This document shows, piece after piece, positions 41,923-50,469 of a DNA stretch of 64,000 nt. Position numbers and translations under genes: made by a program. The stretch is from Exercitatus varius (GTDB taxonomy: Bacteria; Pseudomonadota; Gammaproteobacteria; Enterobacterales; Pasteurellaceae), in NCBI RefSeq assembly GCF_029577735.1, contig NZ_JARQTO010000009.1, positions 62,001 to 126,000 on the forward strand. Reading direction: 5' to 3'. The stretch's first letter is position 1; the number at the start of each line of letters is the position of its first letter. The notes under the pieces are model-generated. The model searched no databases and was not told where the DNA came from. It worked only from the letters and a program-made list of their open reading frames with translations.

Positions 41923-41938
41923 TGTGACAAGGATCACA
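41923..41938. promoter_or_regulatory. CRP-binding site upstream of treB
   Basis: TGTGACAAGGATCACA matches TGTGA-N6-TCACA perfectly. Its place upstream of the treB promoter suggests cAMP-CRP activation of the treBC genes. Confidence 0.85.
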
Positions 41939-41943
41939 AAAAT

Positions 41944-42882
41944 TTAAGATTGTTCAACTGAAATCAGATGATGTTCCGTTAAAGATTCTCCCTGCAACTG
42001 CCGCATTAATAACTCCACCGCTTTCAGTCCGGCCTGATAATAGCCGAAATCAAAAGATAAAGCGTTTGGCAACATATATTGCAGTGGCTCGTTATATCCT
42101 ACGTATGCCATCTGAAAAATCTTTCCGGATTGTTGGGAAAATTTAAACGCGCCTAAAGCAAGCCGACCGGTAGCGCAAACCAGCGCATCCACCGGTTGGG
42201 TAAAAAGCTCCGCACAATGACGGTATGCACTTTCCGCGCTAAGTTCCACCAATGTCAAATTCGGGAGAATATGATGAGAGCGACAAAATTGTAAATAACT
42301 TTGAGTGCGAAGCTTACCCGTGGTTTCGTCACTGTCCTCAATGCCCAAATAAGCGATCCGGCGATGCCCTTGTCGGTAAAGCTCCGACATCAGGCAAGTA
42401 ATCGCCTGCTCATCATTATAATAAATAGAATTAATATTCGGATAAGTGCGCGCAATCACAACCAAAGGGCCTTGCCACTCCCGCACGATTTCAGGAGGTA
42501 AGGGGAAAAAACCAAAAAGAATAACGGCATTAACCTGACGTTTACGAAAAAGCTGAAAATGATGCCGCACTTGTTCGGCTTGAAAGCGGCTTTCGACTAT
42601 CAGCGGCGTAATATGTTCGACTTGCAGCGCCTGTAAAATTGCGCGTAAAGTTTGCGATTCGCTGCCCGAATCAAGTTTTGAAACAATCACGCCGACCACC
42701 GGTTCCCGCCCCGCTCGCATAGCACGTGCGGAACGATTAGGCTGAAAACCGAGCCGATCAATGACCCGTTGCACTTTCTCTCGAGTTTCCGACCGCACTT
42801 TAGGATCCTTATTCAGCACGCGGGAAACCGTCGATTTCCCCACATTGCAGAGTTTGGCAATTTCATTAATGGTGTATTTCAT
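41944..42882 (-). CDS. treR: Trehalose operon repressor TreR (LacI family)
   Basis: LacI-type repressor with an N-terminal helix-turn-helix (TINEIAKLCNVGKSTVSRVLN) and a sugar-binding domain; in E. coli the inducer is trehalose 6-phosphate. The 312 residues match TreR in length and in VVGVIVSKLDSGSESQTL. It is upstream of treB on the same strand, and the operator lies 36 bp past its stop codon. An uptake signal lies in its coding region near 42790 (ACCGCACTT). Confidence 0.93.
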   Translation of the reverse strand: MKYTINEIAKLCNVGKSTVSRVLNKDPKVRSETREKVQRVIDRLGFQPNRSARAMRAGREPVVGVIVSKLDSGSESQTLRAILQALQVEHITPLIVESRFQAEQVRHHFQLFRKRQVNAVILFGFFPLPPEIVREWQGPLVVIARTYPNINSIYYNDEQAITCLMSELYRQGHRRIAYLGIEDSDETTGKLRTQSYLQFCRSHHILPNLTLVELSAESAYRHCAELFTQPVDALVCATGRLALGAFKFSQQSGKIFQMAYVGYNEPLQYMLPNALSFDFGYYQAGLKAVELLMRQLQGESLTEHHLISVEQS

Positions 42883-43041
42883 AAATACGTATTCTAAATA
42901 TTGGCGTGATAAATTGTGAAAAAATTATACTGAAAATAGGTTTCCGCCGCTATATAAAAGCTTCTCCCTTTATTGGCATCTTGCACAAAATCCCGAAATA
43001 ACCGAAAATACGCCCCAATTTTAACCAAATAAGAATCCATC

Positions 43042-44622
43042 ATGTCATATCCACAAGAAGTCAATAAACGTCGCACTTTTGCGATTATTTCTCACCCCGA
43101 CGCGGGTAAAACCACCATCACGGAAAAAGTGTTGCTGTACGGAAACGCCATTCAAACCGCAGGTTCAGTGAAAGGCAAAGGCTCACAGGCCCATGCCAAA
43201 TCCGACTGGATGGAAATGGAAAAACAACGCGGGATTTCCATTACCACGTCCGTCATGCAATTCCCTTATAACGATTGCCTGGTGAACCTGCTCGATACGC
43301 CGGGACACGAGGACTTTTCGGAAGACACCTACCGCACATTAACCGCCGTGGACAGCTGCTTAATGGTGATCGACGCGGCAAAAGGGGTGGAAGATCGCAC
43401 CATAAAATTAATGGAAGTGACCCGTTTGCGCGACACGCCGATTTTAACCTTCATGAACAAACTCGACCGCGATATTCGCGATCCCATGGAATTATTGGAC
43501 GAAGTGGAAAGCGTGCTGAAAATCCATTGCGCGCCGATCACCTGGCCTATCGGCTGCGGAAAATTATTTAAAGGCGTGTACCATCTTTACAAGGACGAAA
43601 CCTATTTATATCAAACCGGTCAAGGACACACCATTCAGGCTGTGCGCATCATCAAAGGCTTGAACAATCCGGAGCTGGATGCCGCCGTGGGCGACGATTT
43701 GGCGCAACAACTGCGTGAAGAACTGGAATTGGTCCAAGGCGCCTCCAACGAGTTTGATCAAACCTTATTTATTCGTGGCGAACTGACGCCGGTATTTTTC
43801 GGAACGGCATTAGGGAATTTCGGCGTCGATCACTTCCTCGACGGCTTAACGCAATGGGCGCCAAAACCGCAAGCGCGTCAGGCGGATACTCGCATCGTCG
43901 AAAGTGCGGAAGAAAAATTCACCGGTTTTGTGTTCAAAATTCAGGCGAATATGGATCCGAAACACCGCGACCGCGTGGCGTTCCTGCGCGTCGTTTCCGG
44001 CAAATACGAAAAAGGCATGAAACTCAAACACGTACGCATCGGCAAAGACGTGGTGATTTCCGACGCGCTCACCTTCATGGCGGGCGATCGTACTCACGCG
44101 GAAGAAGCCTATGCCGGCGATATTATCGGCTTGCACAACCACGGCACCATTCAAATCGGCGACACCTTCACCCAAGGCGAAGAACTGAAATTCACCGGTA
44201 TCCCGAACTTTGCGCCGGAACTGTTCCGCCGCATCCGACTGAAAGATCCGTTGAAACAAAAGCAATTGCTGAAAGGCTTGGTACAGCTTTCCGAAGAAGG
44301 TGCGGTACAGGTTTTCCGCCCGCTGACGAACAACGATCTCATCGTCGGCGCGGTGGGCGTGTTGCAGTTTGACGTGGTGGTTTCACGGCTGAAAACCGAA
44401 TATAACGTAGAAGCCGTTTACGAAAACGTCAACGTGGCGACCGCGCGCTGGGTGGAATGCGGCGACGCGAAAAAATTCGAAGAATTTAAACGCAAAAACG
44501 AACAGAATTTGGCGCTCGACGGCGGCGACAACCTCACTTACATTGCGCCGACCATGGTAAACCTGAATCTATCACAGGAACGCTATCCCGACGTGACCTT
44601 CTTCAAAACCCGCGAACATTAA
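43042..44622 (+). CDS. prfC: Peptide chain release factor 3
   Basis: GTPase that recycles RF1 and RF2 from the ribosome. G motifs: HPDAGKTT, DTPGHEDFSEDTYRTL and MNKLDRD. Length 526 residues. The downstream domains include RVVSGKYEKGMKLKHVRIGKD and the C-terminal YIAPTMVNLNLSQERYP. Divergent from treR, with a 159-bp spacer. Followed by one of the strongest uptake-signal hairpins of the window. Confidence 0.97.
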   Translation: MSYPQEVNKRRTFAIISHPDAGKTTITEKVLLYGNAIQTAGSVKGKGSQAHAKSDWMEMEKQRGISITTSVMQFPYNDCLVNLLDTPGHEDFSEDTYRTLTAVDSCLMVIDAAKGVEDRTIKLMEVTRLRDTPILTFMNKLDRDIRDPMELLDEVESVLKIHCAPITWPIGCGKLFKGVYHLYKDETYLYQTGQGHTIQAVRIIKGLNNPELDAAVGDDLAQQLREELELVQGASNEFDQTLFIRGELTPVFFGTALGNFGVDHFLDGLTQWAPKPQARQADTRIVESAEEKFTGFVFKIQANMDPKHRDRVAFLRVVSGKYEKGMKLKHVRIGKDVVISDALTFMAGDRTHAEEAYAGDIIGLHNHGTIQIGDTFTQGEELKFTGIPNFAPELFRRIRLKDPLKQKQLLKGLVQLSEEGAVQVFRPLTNNDLIVGAVGVLQFDVVVSRLKTEYNVEAVYENVNVATARWVECGDAKKFEEFKRKNEQNLALDGGDNLTYIAPTMVNLNLSQERYPDVTFFKTREH

Positions 44623-44633
44623 AAAACTCGCTC

Positions 44634-44680
44634 AAAATCGACCGCACTTTTGATTAGCATGAAAAGTGCGGTCGATTTTT
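44634..44680 (+). terminator. Uptake-signal terminator after prfC
   Basis: A perfect 18-bp stem, AAAATCGACCGCACTTTT with its complement, has a 10-nt loop and a T-tract. It starts 11 bp after the prfC stop. Confidence 0.85.
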
Positions 44681-44822
44681 CACTAATTTTTTTGATTGAT
44701 TCAAAAACGGCAATAAACCTTAACGCACTTTGTGCGACGCCGGCTTTATGATAGAATACCGCCCTTTTAACGGCTTGCCTTCCGGCAGGCTACTGACTTG
44801 AACTCAGACAAACGGAAAATCT

Positions 44823-46193
44823 ATGACATTCAAACCCGAACTGCTCTCTCCTGCGGGCACTCTAAAAAATATGCGTTACGCCTTTGCTTACGGCGCCGAC
44901 GCCATTTATGCGGGACAACCGCGCTACAGTTTACGCGTGCGCAACAACGAATTTAACCACGAAACCCTAAAACAAGCTATCGACGAAGCCCACGGTTTGG
45001 GCAAGAAATTTTACGTGGTAGTGAACATTGCGCCGCACAATTCAAAATTAAAAACCTTCGTAAAAGACGTACAAAAAATCGTCGAAATGAAACCGGATGC
45101 TTTAATTATGTCCGATCCGGGCTTAATTATGCTGGTGCGCGAAAACTTCCCGGAAATGGCGATTCATCTTTCCGTACAAGCGAATGCGGTGAACTGGGCG
45201 ACGGTGAAATTCTGGAAACAAATGGGCCTAACCCGCGTGATTCTTTCCCGCGAACTTTCTATTGACGAAATCGCCGAAATCCGCCGCCAGGTTCCGGATA
45301 TCGAACTGGAAATTTTCGTGCACGGCGCTTTATGCATGGCCTATTCCGGACGTTGCCTGTTATCCGGTTACATCAACAAACGGGATCCGAACCAAGGCAC
45401 CTGTACCAACGCCTGCCGTTGGGAATACAAACTGCAGGAAGGAAAAACGGACGATGTGGGCAATATCGTGCCGAAATTCGAACCGGAAATCGATGTGAAA
45501 AACGTGGCGCCGACCTTAGGCGAAGGCACACCGACGGACAAAGTGTTCATTTACACCGAACCGAAACGTCCGGACGAACCGATGACGGCATTCGAAGACG
45601 AACACGGCACCTATTTTATGAACTCAAAAGACTTGCGTGCGGTGCAACATGTGGAAACGCTGACTAAATTAGGCGTGCATTCGTTAAAAATCGAAGGACG
45701 CACAAAATCCTTCTATTATTGCGCCCGCACCGCGCAGGTTTACCGCAAAGCCATTGATGATGCCGCCGCCGGCAAACCTTTTGACGAAAGTCTGTTAACC
45801 ACGCTGGAAAGCCTGGCTCACCGCGGTTATACCGAAGGTTTCCTGCGTCGTCACACTCACGACGAATATCAAAATTATGATTACGGTTATTCCGTTTCCG
45901 AACGCCAGCAGTTCGTCGGCGAATTTACCGGCAAACGCAACGCACAGGGAATGGCGGAAGTGGCGGTGAAAAACAAATTTCTGCTGGGAGATGAAGTGGA
46001 AATGATGACGCCGAAAGGCAATATTGTCTTCAAAATCAACCGAATGCTGAACCGCAAAGGGGAAATGACGGACGCCGCCTTAGGCGACGGACATTTCGTC
46101 TATTTAGACGTGCCGGAAGACATTCAGCTGGATTACGCCTTATTAATGCGTAATTTAAACGGCGCCGACACCCGCAATCCTCATCAAAAATAG
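44823..46193 (+). CDS. trhP: tRNA 5-hydroxyuridine synthase TrhP (U32 peptidase family)
   Basis: Known as YegQ in E. coli; makes ho5U34 in tRNA by a prephenate-dependent route. The U32 signature EIFVHGALCMAYSGRC is at residues 163-178, and further cysteines (GTCTNACRW) fit iron-sulfur binding. Length 456 residues. The leader contains a TATGAT-type -10 and a short stem near 44775-44795. A terminator follows the gene. Confidence 0.92.
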   Translation: MTFKPELLSPAGTLKNMRYAFAYGADAIYAGQPRYSLRVRNNEFNHETLKQAIDEAHGLGKKFYVVVNIAPHNSKLKTFVKDVQKIVEMKPDALIMSDPGLIMLVRENFPEMAIHLSVQANAVNWATVKFWKQMGLTRVILSRELSIDEIAEIRRQVPDIELEIFVHGALCMAYSGRCLLSGYINKRDPNQGTCTNACRWEYKLQEGKTDDVGNIVPKFEPEIDVKNVAPTLGEGTPTDKVFIYTEPKRPDEPMTAFEDEHGTYFMNSKDLRAVQHVETLTKLGVHSLKIEGRTKSFYYCARTAQVYRKAIDDAAAGKPFDESLLTTLESLAHRGYTEGFLRRHTHDEYQNYDYGYSVSERQQFVGEFTGKRNAQGMAEVAVKNKFLLGDEVEMMTPKGNIVFKINRMLNRKGEMTDAALGDGHFVYLDVPEDIQLDYALLMRNLNGADTRNPHQK

Positions 46194-46200
46194 CACGTTT

Positions 46201-46228
46201 AAGCCCTTTCTCGTTAAAGGGCTTTTCA
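46201..46228 (+). terminator. Terminator after trhP
   Basis: AAGCCCTTT and AAAGGGCTT form a 9-bp stem with a 6-nt loop, followed by TT. Placed 8 bp after the stop codon. Confidence 0.8.
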
Positions 46229-46280
46229 TTTTCTCGTTTTATCAATGAAATACATTTTTTCACTTATTTATCACAAAATT

Positions 46281-46294
46281 TTGACATATATCAA
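46281..46294 (+). promoter_or_regulatory. FNR-like box upstream of the candidate small RNA
   Basis: TTGACATATATCAA matches TTGATnnnnATCAA with one mismatch. Its centre is about 60 bp above the predicted start of the small RNA (-10 TACCAT at 46336-46341), which is a class I FNR spacing. TTGACA alone could also serve as a -35 of another promoter. Confidence 0.5.
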
Positions 46295-46346
46295 ATAAAC
46301 GCCAAATCAGACTTTTCAAGCTGAAACTTTTCCGCTACCATGCGCT

Positions 46347-46446
46347 CCGTCAAGTAATTGCTTGATATTCATAAAGTTCCTAAATAAAATAATCATAAAT
46401 AAATAGCTAAACTACTTTCCTACCGCCGTTTTGGCGGTTTTTTTTG
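46347..46446 (+). ncRNA. Candidate Hfq-binding small RNA
   Basis: The ~100-nt segment is non-coding and has the layout of an Hfq-dependent sRNA. It has a -10-like TACCAT 6 bp upstream, a 5' hairpin TCAAG-TAATTG-CTTGA (46350-46365), an A/U-rich single-stranded stretch (46378-46408), and a strong terminator ACCGCC-GTTTT-GGCGGT with eight T. There is no open frame or ribosome site for a peptide, and the terminator is not needed by trhP, which has its own at 46201. An FNR-like box lies upstream. Function and 5' end are inferred. Confidence 0.5.
46422..46446 (+). terminator. Orphan strong terminator (end of candidate sRNA)
   Basis: ACCGCC and GGCGGT enclose GTTTT and are followed by a run of T. 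No coding gene ends here, so it implies a non-coding transcript. Confidence 0.85.
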
Positions 46447-46643
46447 CTTATTTTTCAATGAATTGTCACTCTCAATTTATTCAGATTTATTTTAGCGGCG
46501 GTGGCTTTTTTAGTTAAAGCCTCAAAAAACTAATCAAAATTCGACCGCACTTTTCACGGATTAAGACCACAAATCACTTACAAATTCCGGCGAATTCCAG
46601 TAGAATGCACGGCTAAATTTGAATCACAAAGATGGAATCCAAT
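46447..46643 (+). promoter_or_regulatory. ettA promoter and leader
   Basis: TTACAA and TAGAAT are separated by 17 bp (about 46579-46608) and form a fair promoter for ettA. Upstream are one uptake signal and a small GGCTTT/AAAGCC hairpin. Nothing else is visible. Confidence 0.5.
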
Positions 46644-48314
46644 ATGTCATCACAATTTGTTTTTACCATGCATCGCGTGGGAAAAGTCGTTCCACCGAAG
46701 CGTCATATTCTTAAAGATATTTCTTTAAGCTTTTTCCCCGGCGCCAAAATAGGTGTGCTCGGTTTAAACGGCGCAGGTAAGTCCACTCTGTTACGCATTA
46801 TGGCGGGCGTGGACAAAGAATTCGAAGGCGAAGCGCGTCCGCAGCCGGGAATTAAAATCGGTTATCTGCCGCAGGAACCGAAGTTGGAACCGCAACAAAC
46901 CGTACGTGAAGCCGTTGAAGAAGCGGTTTCCGAGGTGAAAAACGCGCTGACTCGGTTAGATGAAGTCTATGCCGCTTATGCCGATGAAAACGCCGATTTC
47001 GATAAACTGGCCGCGGAACAAGCGCAGTTAGAAGCCATTATTCAGGCGCACGACGGTCACAATCTCGATAACCAGCTGGAGCGCGCGGCCGATGCGCTTC
47101 GTCTGCCGGAATGGGACGCTAAAATCGAACATTTATCCGGCGGTGAACGCCGTCGCGTGGCGCTTTGCCGTTTGTTGCTGGAAAAACCGGATATGCTGTT
47201 GCTGGACGAACCGACCAACCATTTGGATGCGGAATCCGTGGCCTGGTTAGAACGATTCTTGCACGACTACGAAGGCACCGTGGTGGCCATTACCCACGAC
47301 CGTTATTTCTTAGACAACGTAGCCGGCTGGATCTTAGAGCTCGACCGCGGCGAAGGCATTCCTTGGGAAGGCAATTATTCTTCCTGGCTGGAACAAAAAG
47401 AAAAACGTTTAGCCCAGGAACAGGCGACGGAATCGGCTCGCCAAAAATCTATCGAAAAAGAATTGGAATGGGTGCGTCAGAATCCGAAAGGCCGTCAGGC
47501 GAAGAGCAAAGCGCGTATGGCCCGTTTTGAAGAACTCAACAGCGGCGAATACCAAAAACGTAATGAAACCAACGAACTCTTCATTCCGCCCGGTCCGCGT
47601 TTAGGCGACAAAGTGATTGAAGTGGAACATTTGACCAAATCTTACGGCGACCGCACGTTAATCGACGATTTGTCCTTCAGCATTCCGAAAGGTGCGATCG
47701 TCGGCATTATCGGTGCCAATGGCGCCGGTAAATCTACGCTTTTCCGTATGCTTTCCGGCAAAGAACAACCGGATTCCGGTTCCGTCACCTTAGGCGAAAC
47801 CGTGGTGCTGGCTTCGGTGGATCAGTTCCGCGACGCCATGGACGATAAAAAAACCGTGTGGGAAGAAGTCTCCGGCGGTCAGGATATTTTAACCGTCGGC
47901 AACTTCGAAATCCCAAGCCGCGCATACGTCGGACGCTTTAACTTCAAAGGCGTGGATCAACAAAAACGCGTAGGCGAACTCTCCGGCGGCGAACGCGGAC
48001 GTTTACATTTAGCCAAATTGCTGCAACGCGGCGGTAACGTGTTGTTATTGGACGAACCGACCAATGATTTAGACGTAGAAACCTTACGCGCCTTAGAAAA
48101 CGCTATCTTAGAATTTCCGGGCTGCGCCATGGTGATTTCCCACGACCGCTGGTTCTTAGACCGCATCGCCACCCACATTCTGGACTACGGCGACGAAGGC
48201 AAAGTGACTTTCTACGAAGGTAACTTCTCCGACTACGAAGAGTGGAAAAAGAAAACCTTAGGCGACGCGGCGGCTCAACCGCATCGCATGAAATATAAAC
48301 GCATTGCGAAATAA
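46644..48314 (+). CDS. ettA: Energy-dependent translational throttle protein EttA (ABC-F)
   Basis: Ribosome-binding ABC-F ATPase that gates entry to elongation according to ATP/ADP level. Two ABC domains are seen: Walker A GLNGAGKST and GANGAGKST, signatures LSGGERRRVAL and LSGGERGRLHL, and Walker B LLLDEPTNHLD and LLLDEPTNDLD. No membrane segment is present. The ATG at 46644 gives 556 residues, close to E. coli EttA (555), with GGAA upstream; an ATG four codons earlier (46632) has a weaker ribosome site. A hairpin terminator follows. Confidence 0.95.
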   Translation: MSSQFVFTMHRVGKVVPPKRHILKDISLSFFPGAKIGVLGLNGAGKSTLLRIMAGVDKEFEGEARPQPGIKIGYLPQEPKLEPQQTVREAVEEAVSEVKNALTRLDEVYAAYADENADFDKLAAEQAQLEAIIQAHDGHNLDNQLERAADALRLPEWDAKIEHLSGGERRRVALCRLLLEKPDMLLLDEPTNHLDAESVAWLERFLHDYEGTVVAITHDRYFLDNVAGWILELDRGEGIPWEGNYSSWLEQKEKRLAQEQATESARQKSIEKELEWVRQNPKGRQAKSKARMARFEELNSGEYQKRNETNELFIPPGPRLGDKVIEVEHLTKSYGDRTLIDDLSFSIPKGAIVGIIGANGAGKSTLFRMLSGKEQPDSGSVTLGETVVLASVDQFRDAMDDKKTVWEEVSGGQDILTVGNFEIPSRAYVGRFNFKGVDQQKRVGELSGGERGRLHLAKLLQRGGNVLLLDEPTNDLDVETLRALENAILEFPGCAMVISHDRWFLDRIATHILDYGDEGKVTFYEGNFSDYEEWKKKTLGDAAAQPHRMKYKRIAK

Positions 48315-48326
48315 TGTAACGATTCG

Positions 48327-48360
48327 GGCTGTTTTTTTCACGAAAAACAGCCTTTTCTTT
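48327..48360 (+). terminator. Terminator after ettA
   Basis: GGCTGTTTTT and AAAAACAGCC form a 10-bp stem followed by TTTTCTTTTT, beginning 13 bp after the stop codon. Confidence 0.85.
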
Positions 48361-48499
48361 TTATCCAAAACAATATGCACGCCAAAAACAGCGCAAATTT
48401 TGACCGCACTTTTGAAGCACGGTCGATTTTCGCCGCACTTTTTGTTAAAATCCGTTCCAATTTTTTCATTCCATTTTACTTCATATCCGACAAAAAATT

Positions 48500-50431
48500 A
48501 TGGCGACGCAAAACGAATACGATTCTATTAATATCACGGTACTGAAAGGCCTGGAGCCCGTACAAATCCGCCCCGGCATGTACACCGATACGACTCGTCC
48601 GAACCATTTGGGACAGGAAGTTATCGATAACAGTGTGGATGAAGCTTTGGCGGGGTTTGCGTCGAAAATCGAAGTGATTCTGCATAAAGATCAATCTCTG
48701 GAAGTCACCGATAACGGCCGCGGGATGCCGGTGGATATGCACCCGACGGAAAAAATGTCCGGCGTGGAAGTCATTATGACCAAACTGCACGCGGGCGGTA
48801 AATTTTCCAACGCCAATTATGAATTCGCCGGCGGTTTGCACGGTGTCGGCGTTTCCGTGGTGAATGCTCTGTCCGAACGGGTGGACGTTACCGTACGCCG
48901 CGGCGGTCAGATTTATCATATCGCGTTTGCCAACGGTGAAAAAGTGGAGGAACTCGAAGTGATCGGCACCTGCGGACGCCGTAACACGGGAACGTCTTTG
49001 CACTTCAAACCCAATCCGAAATATTTCGACAGCGACAAATTTTCCGTCAGCCGCTTGCGCCATTTGTTACGGGCCAAAGCGGTGTTGTGTTCGGGATTGG
49101 AAATTAAATTTATCGATAAAGTCAACGACACGGAAGAAAGCTGGTGCTACCAAGACGGGCTTGCCGATTATCTAACGGAAGCCGCAGGCGAATTCGTCAC
49201 AGTGCCGGAAACGCCGTTTGTGGGCGAATTCAAAGGCTCCGGCGAAGCGGTGGAATGGGCGTTATTCTGGCTGCCAGAAGGCGGCGAACTAGTCACCGAA
49301 AGCTACGTAAACCTGATTCCCACCATTCAGGGCGGAACCCATGTAAACGGCTTGCGAAAAGGCTTAATCGACGCCATGATCGAATTCTGCGAATACCACA
49401 ATTTACTGCCGAAAGGCGTGAAATTAACCGCCGATGATTTGTGGGATCGCTGCGCTTACGTGCTTTCCCTTAAAATGCACGACGCCCAGTTTGCCGGCCA
49501 AACCAAAGAACGCCTGTCCTCACGGGAAAGCGCCGTATTTGTCGGCGGCGTGGTAAAAGACGCTTTCAGCTTGTGGCTGAACAACAATATGGAACCGGCA
49601 AAATTACTGGCGGAAATGACGATTAATTCCGCTCAACGCCGTTTACGCGCGGCCAAAAAAGTGGTGCGGAAAAAACTGACTTCCGGTCCGGCGTTGCCGG
49701 GCAAACTGGCGGATTGTTCACAGCAGGATTTGGAACGTACCGAATTGTTCTTAGTGGAAGGCGATTCCGCCGGCGGTTCGGCAAAACAGGCGCGCGATCG
49801 CGAATATCAGGCGATTCTGCCGTTGCGCGGCAAAATTCTGAACACCTGGGAAGTATCGTCCGAACAGGTTTTAGGTTCCGAAGAAGTGCACAATATCGCG
49901 GTAGCGTTGGGAATCGACCCCGACAGCGACGATCTCAGCCAGTTACGCTACGGCAAAGTCTGTATTCTGGCGGATGCCGACAGCGACGGCTTGCATATCG
50001 CCACCCTGTTATGCGCGTTATTTTTGCGTCATTTTCCAAAACTGGTAGAAAACGGTCACGTTTATGTGGCAATGCCGCCGCTTTATCGTATCGATTTAGG
50101 CAAAGAAGTGTATTACGCGTTAGACGAAAACGAAAAAGACGCCGTGCTTGACCGTTTGAGCAACAAAAAAGGCAAACCGAATGTGCAACGCTTTAAAGGT
50201 CTGGGAGAAATGAACCCGAGCCAGCTACGGGAAACCACTATGGAGCCGAGCACCCGTCGTTTGGTGCAGTTGACCTATGCCGCCTACGATGAAAATGCGG
50301 AAAGTGCGGGCGAAAATTCGCAAGAAAATGACACCATTGAATTGATGGATATGCTGCTCAACAAAAAACGCGCGGAAGACCGCAAAAATTGGCTGCAAAC
50401 CAAAGGCGATCAGGCTGATTTAGAAGTTTAA
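48500..50431 (+). CDS. parE: Topoisomerase IV subunit B (ParE)
   Basis: ATPase subunit of topoisomerase IV, which unlinks daughter chromosomes. GHKL motifs VIDNSVDEAL, DNGRGMPVD and GGLHGVGVSVVNAL are followed by the transducer and the TOPRIM domain (LFLVEGDSAGGSAKQARD, DADSDGLHIATLL). Length 643 residues. Near the C-terminus a short insert (NAESAGENSQEN) is encoded by an uptake-signal copy. A copper nitrite reductase gene follows after only 38 bp, then parC. Confidence 0.97.
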   Translation: MATQNEYDSINITVLKGLEPVQIRPGMYTDTTRPNHLGQEVIDNSVDEALAGFASKIEVILHKDQSLEVTDNGRGMPVDMHPTEKMSGVEVIMTKLHAGGKFSNANYEFAGGLHGVGVSVVNALSERVDVTVRRGGQIYHIAFANGEKVEELEVIGTCGRRNTGTSLHFKPNPKYFDSDKFSVSRLRHLLRAKAVLCSGLEIKFIDKVNDTEESWCYQDGLADYLTEAAGEFVTVPETPFVGEFKGSGEAVEWALFWLPEGGELVTESYVNLIPTIQGGTHVNGLRKGLIDAMIEFCEYHNLLPKGVKLTADDLWDRCAYVLSLKMHDAQFAGQTKERLSSRESAVFVGGVVKDAFSLWLNNNMEPAKLLAEMTINSAQRRLRAAKKVVRKKLTSGPALPGKLADCSQQDLERTELFLVEGDSAGGSAKQARDREYQAILPLRGKILNTWEVSSEQVLGSEEVHNIAVALGIDPDSDDLSQLRYGKVCILADADSDGLHIATLLCALFLRHFPKLVENGHVYVAMPPLYRIDLGKEVYYALDENEKDAVLDRLSNKKGKPNVQRFKGLGEMNPSQLRETTMEPSTRRLVQLTYAAYDENAESAGENSQENDTIELMDMLLNKKRAEDRKNWLQTKGDQADLEV

Positions 50432-50469
50432 ACCGGCATCGTTTCATCCGACGCTATGACGGAGTTTTC

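Noticed and set aside
46341..46365. Sequence homology of the candidate sRNA to enteric FnrS
   Set aside because: Only short shared words were noticed and in a different order, which can occur by chance. The similarity claimed is limited to architecture.
48476..49063. 195-aa minus-strand frame opposite parE
   Set aside because: Antisense shadow of the GHKL domain coding region; composition is not protein-like and no family is recognised.
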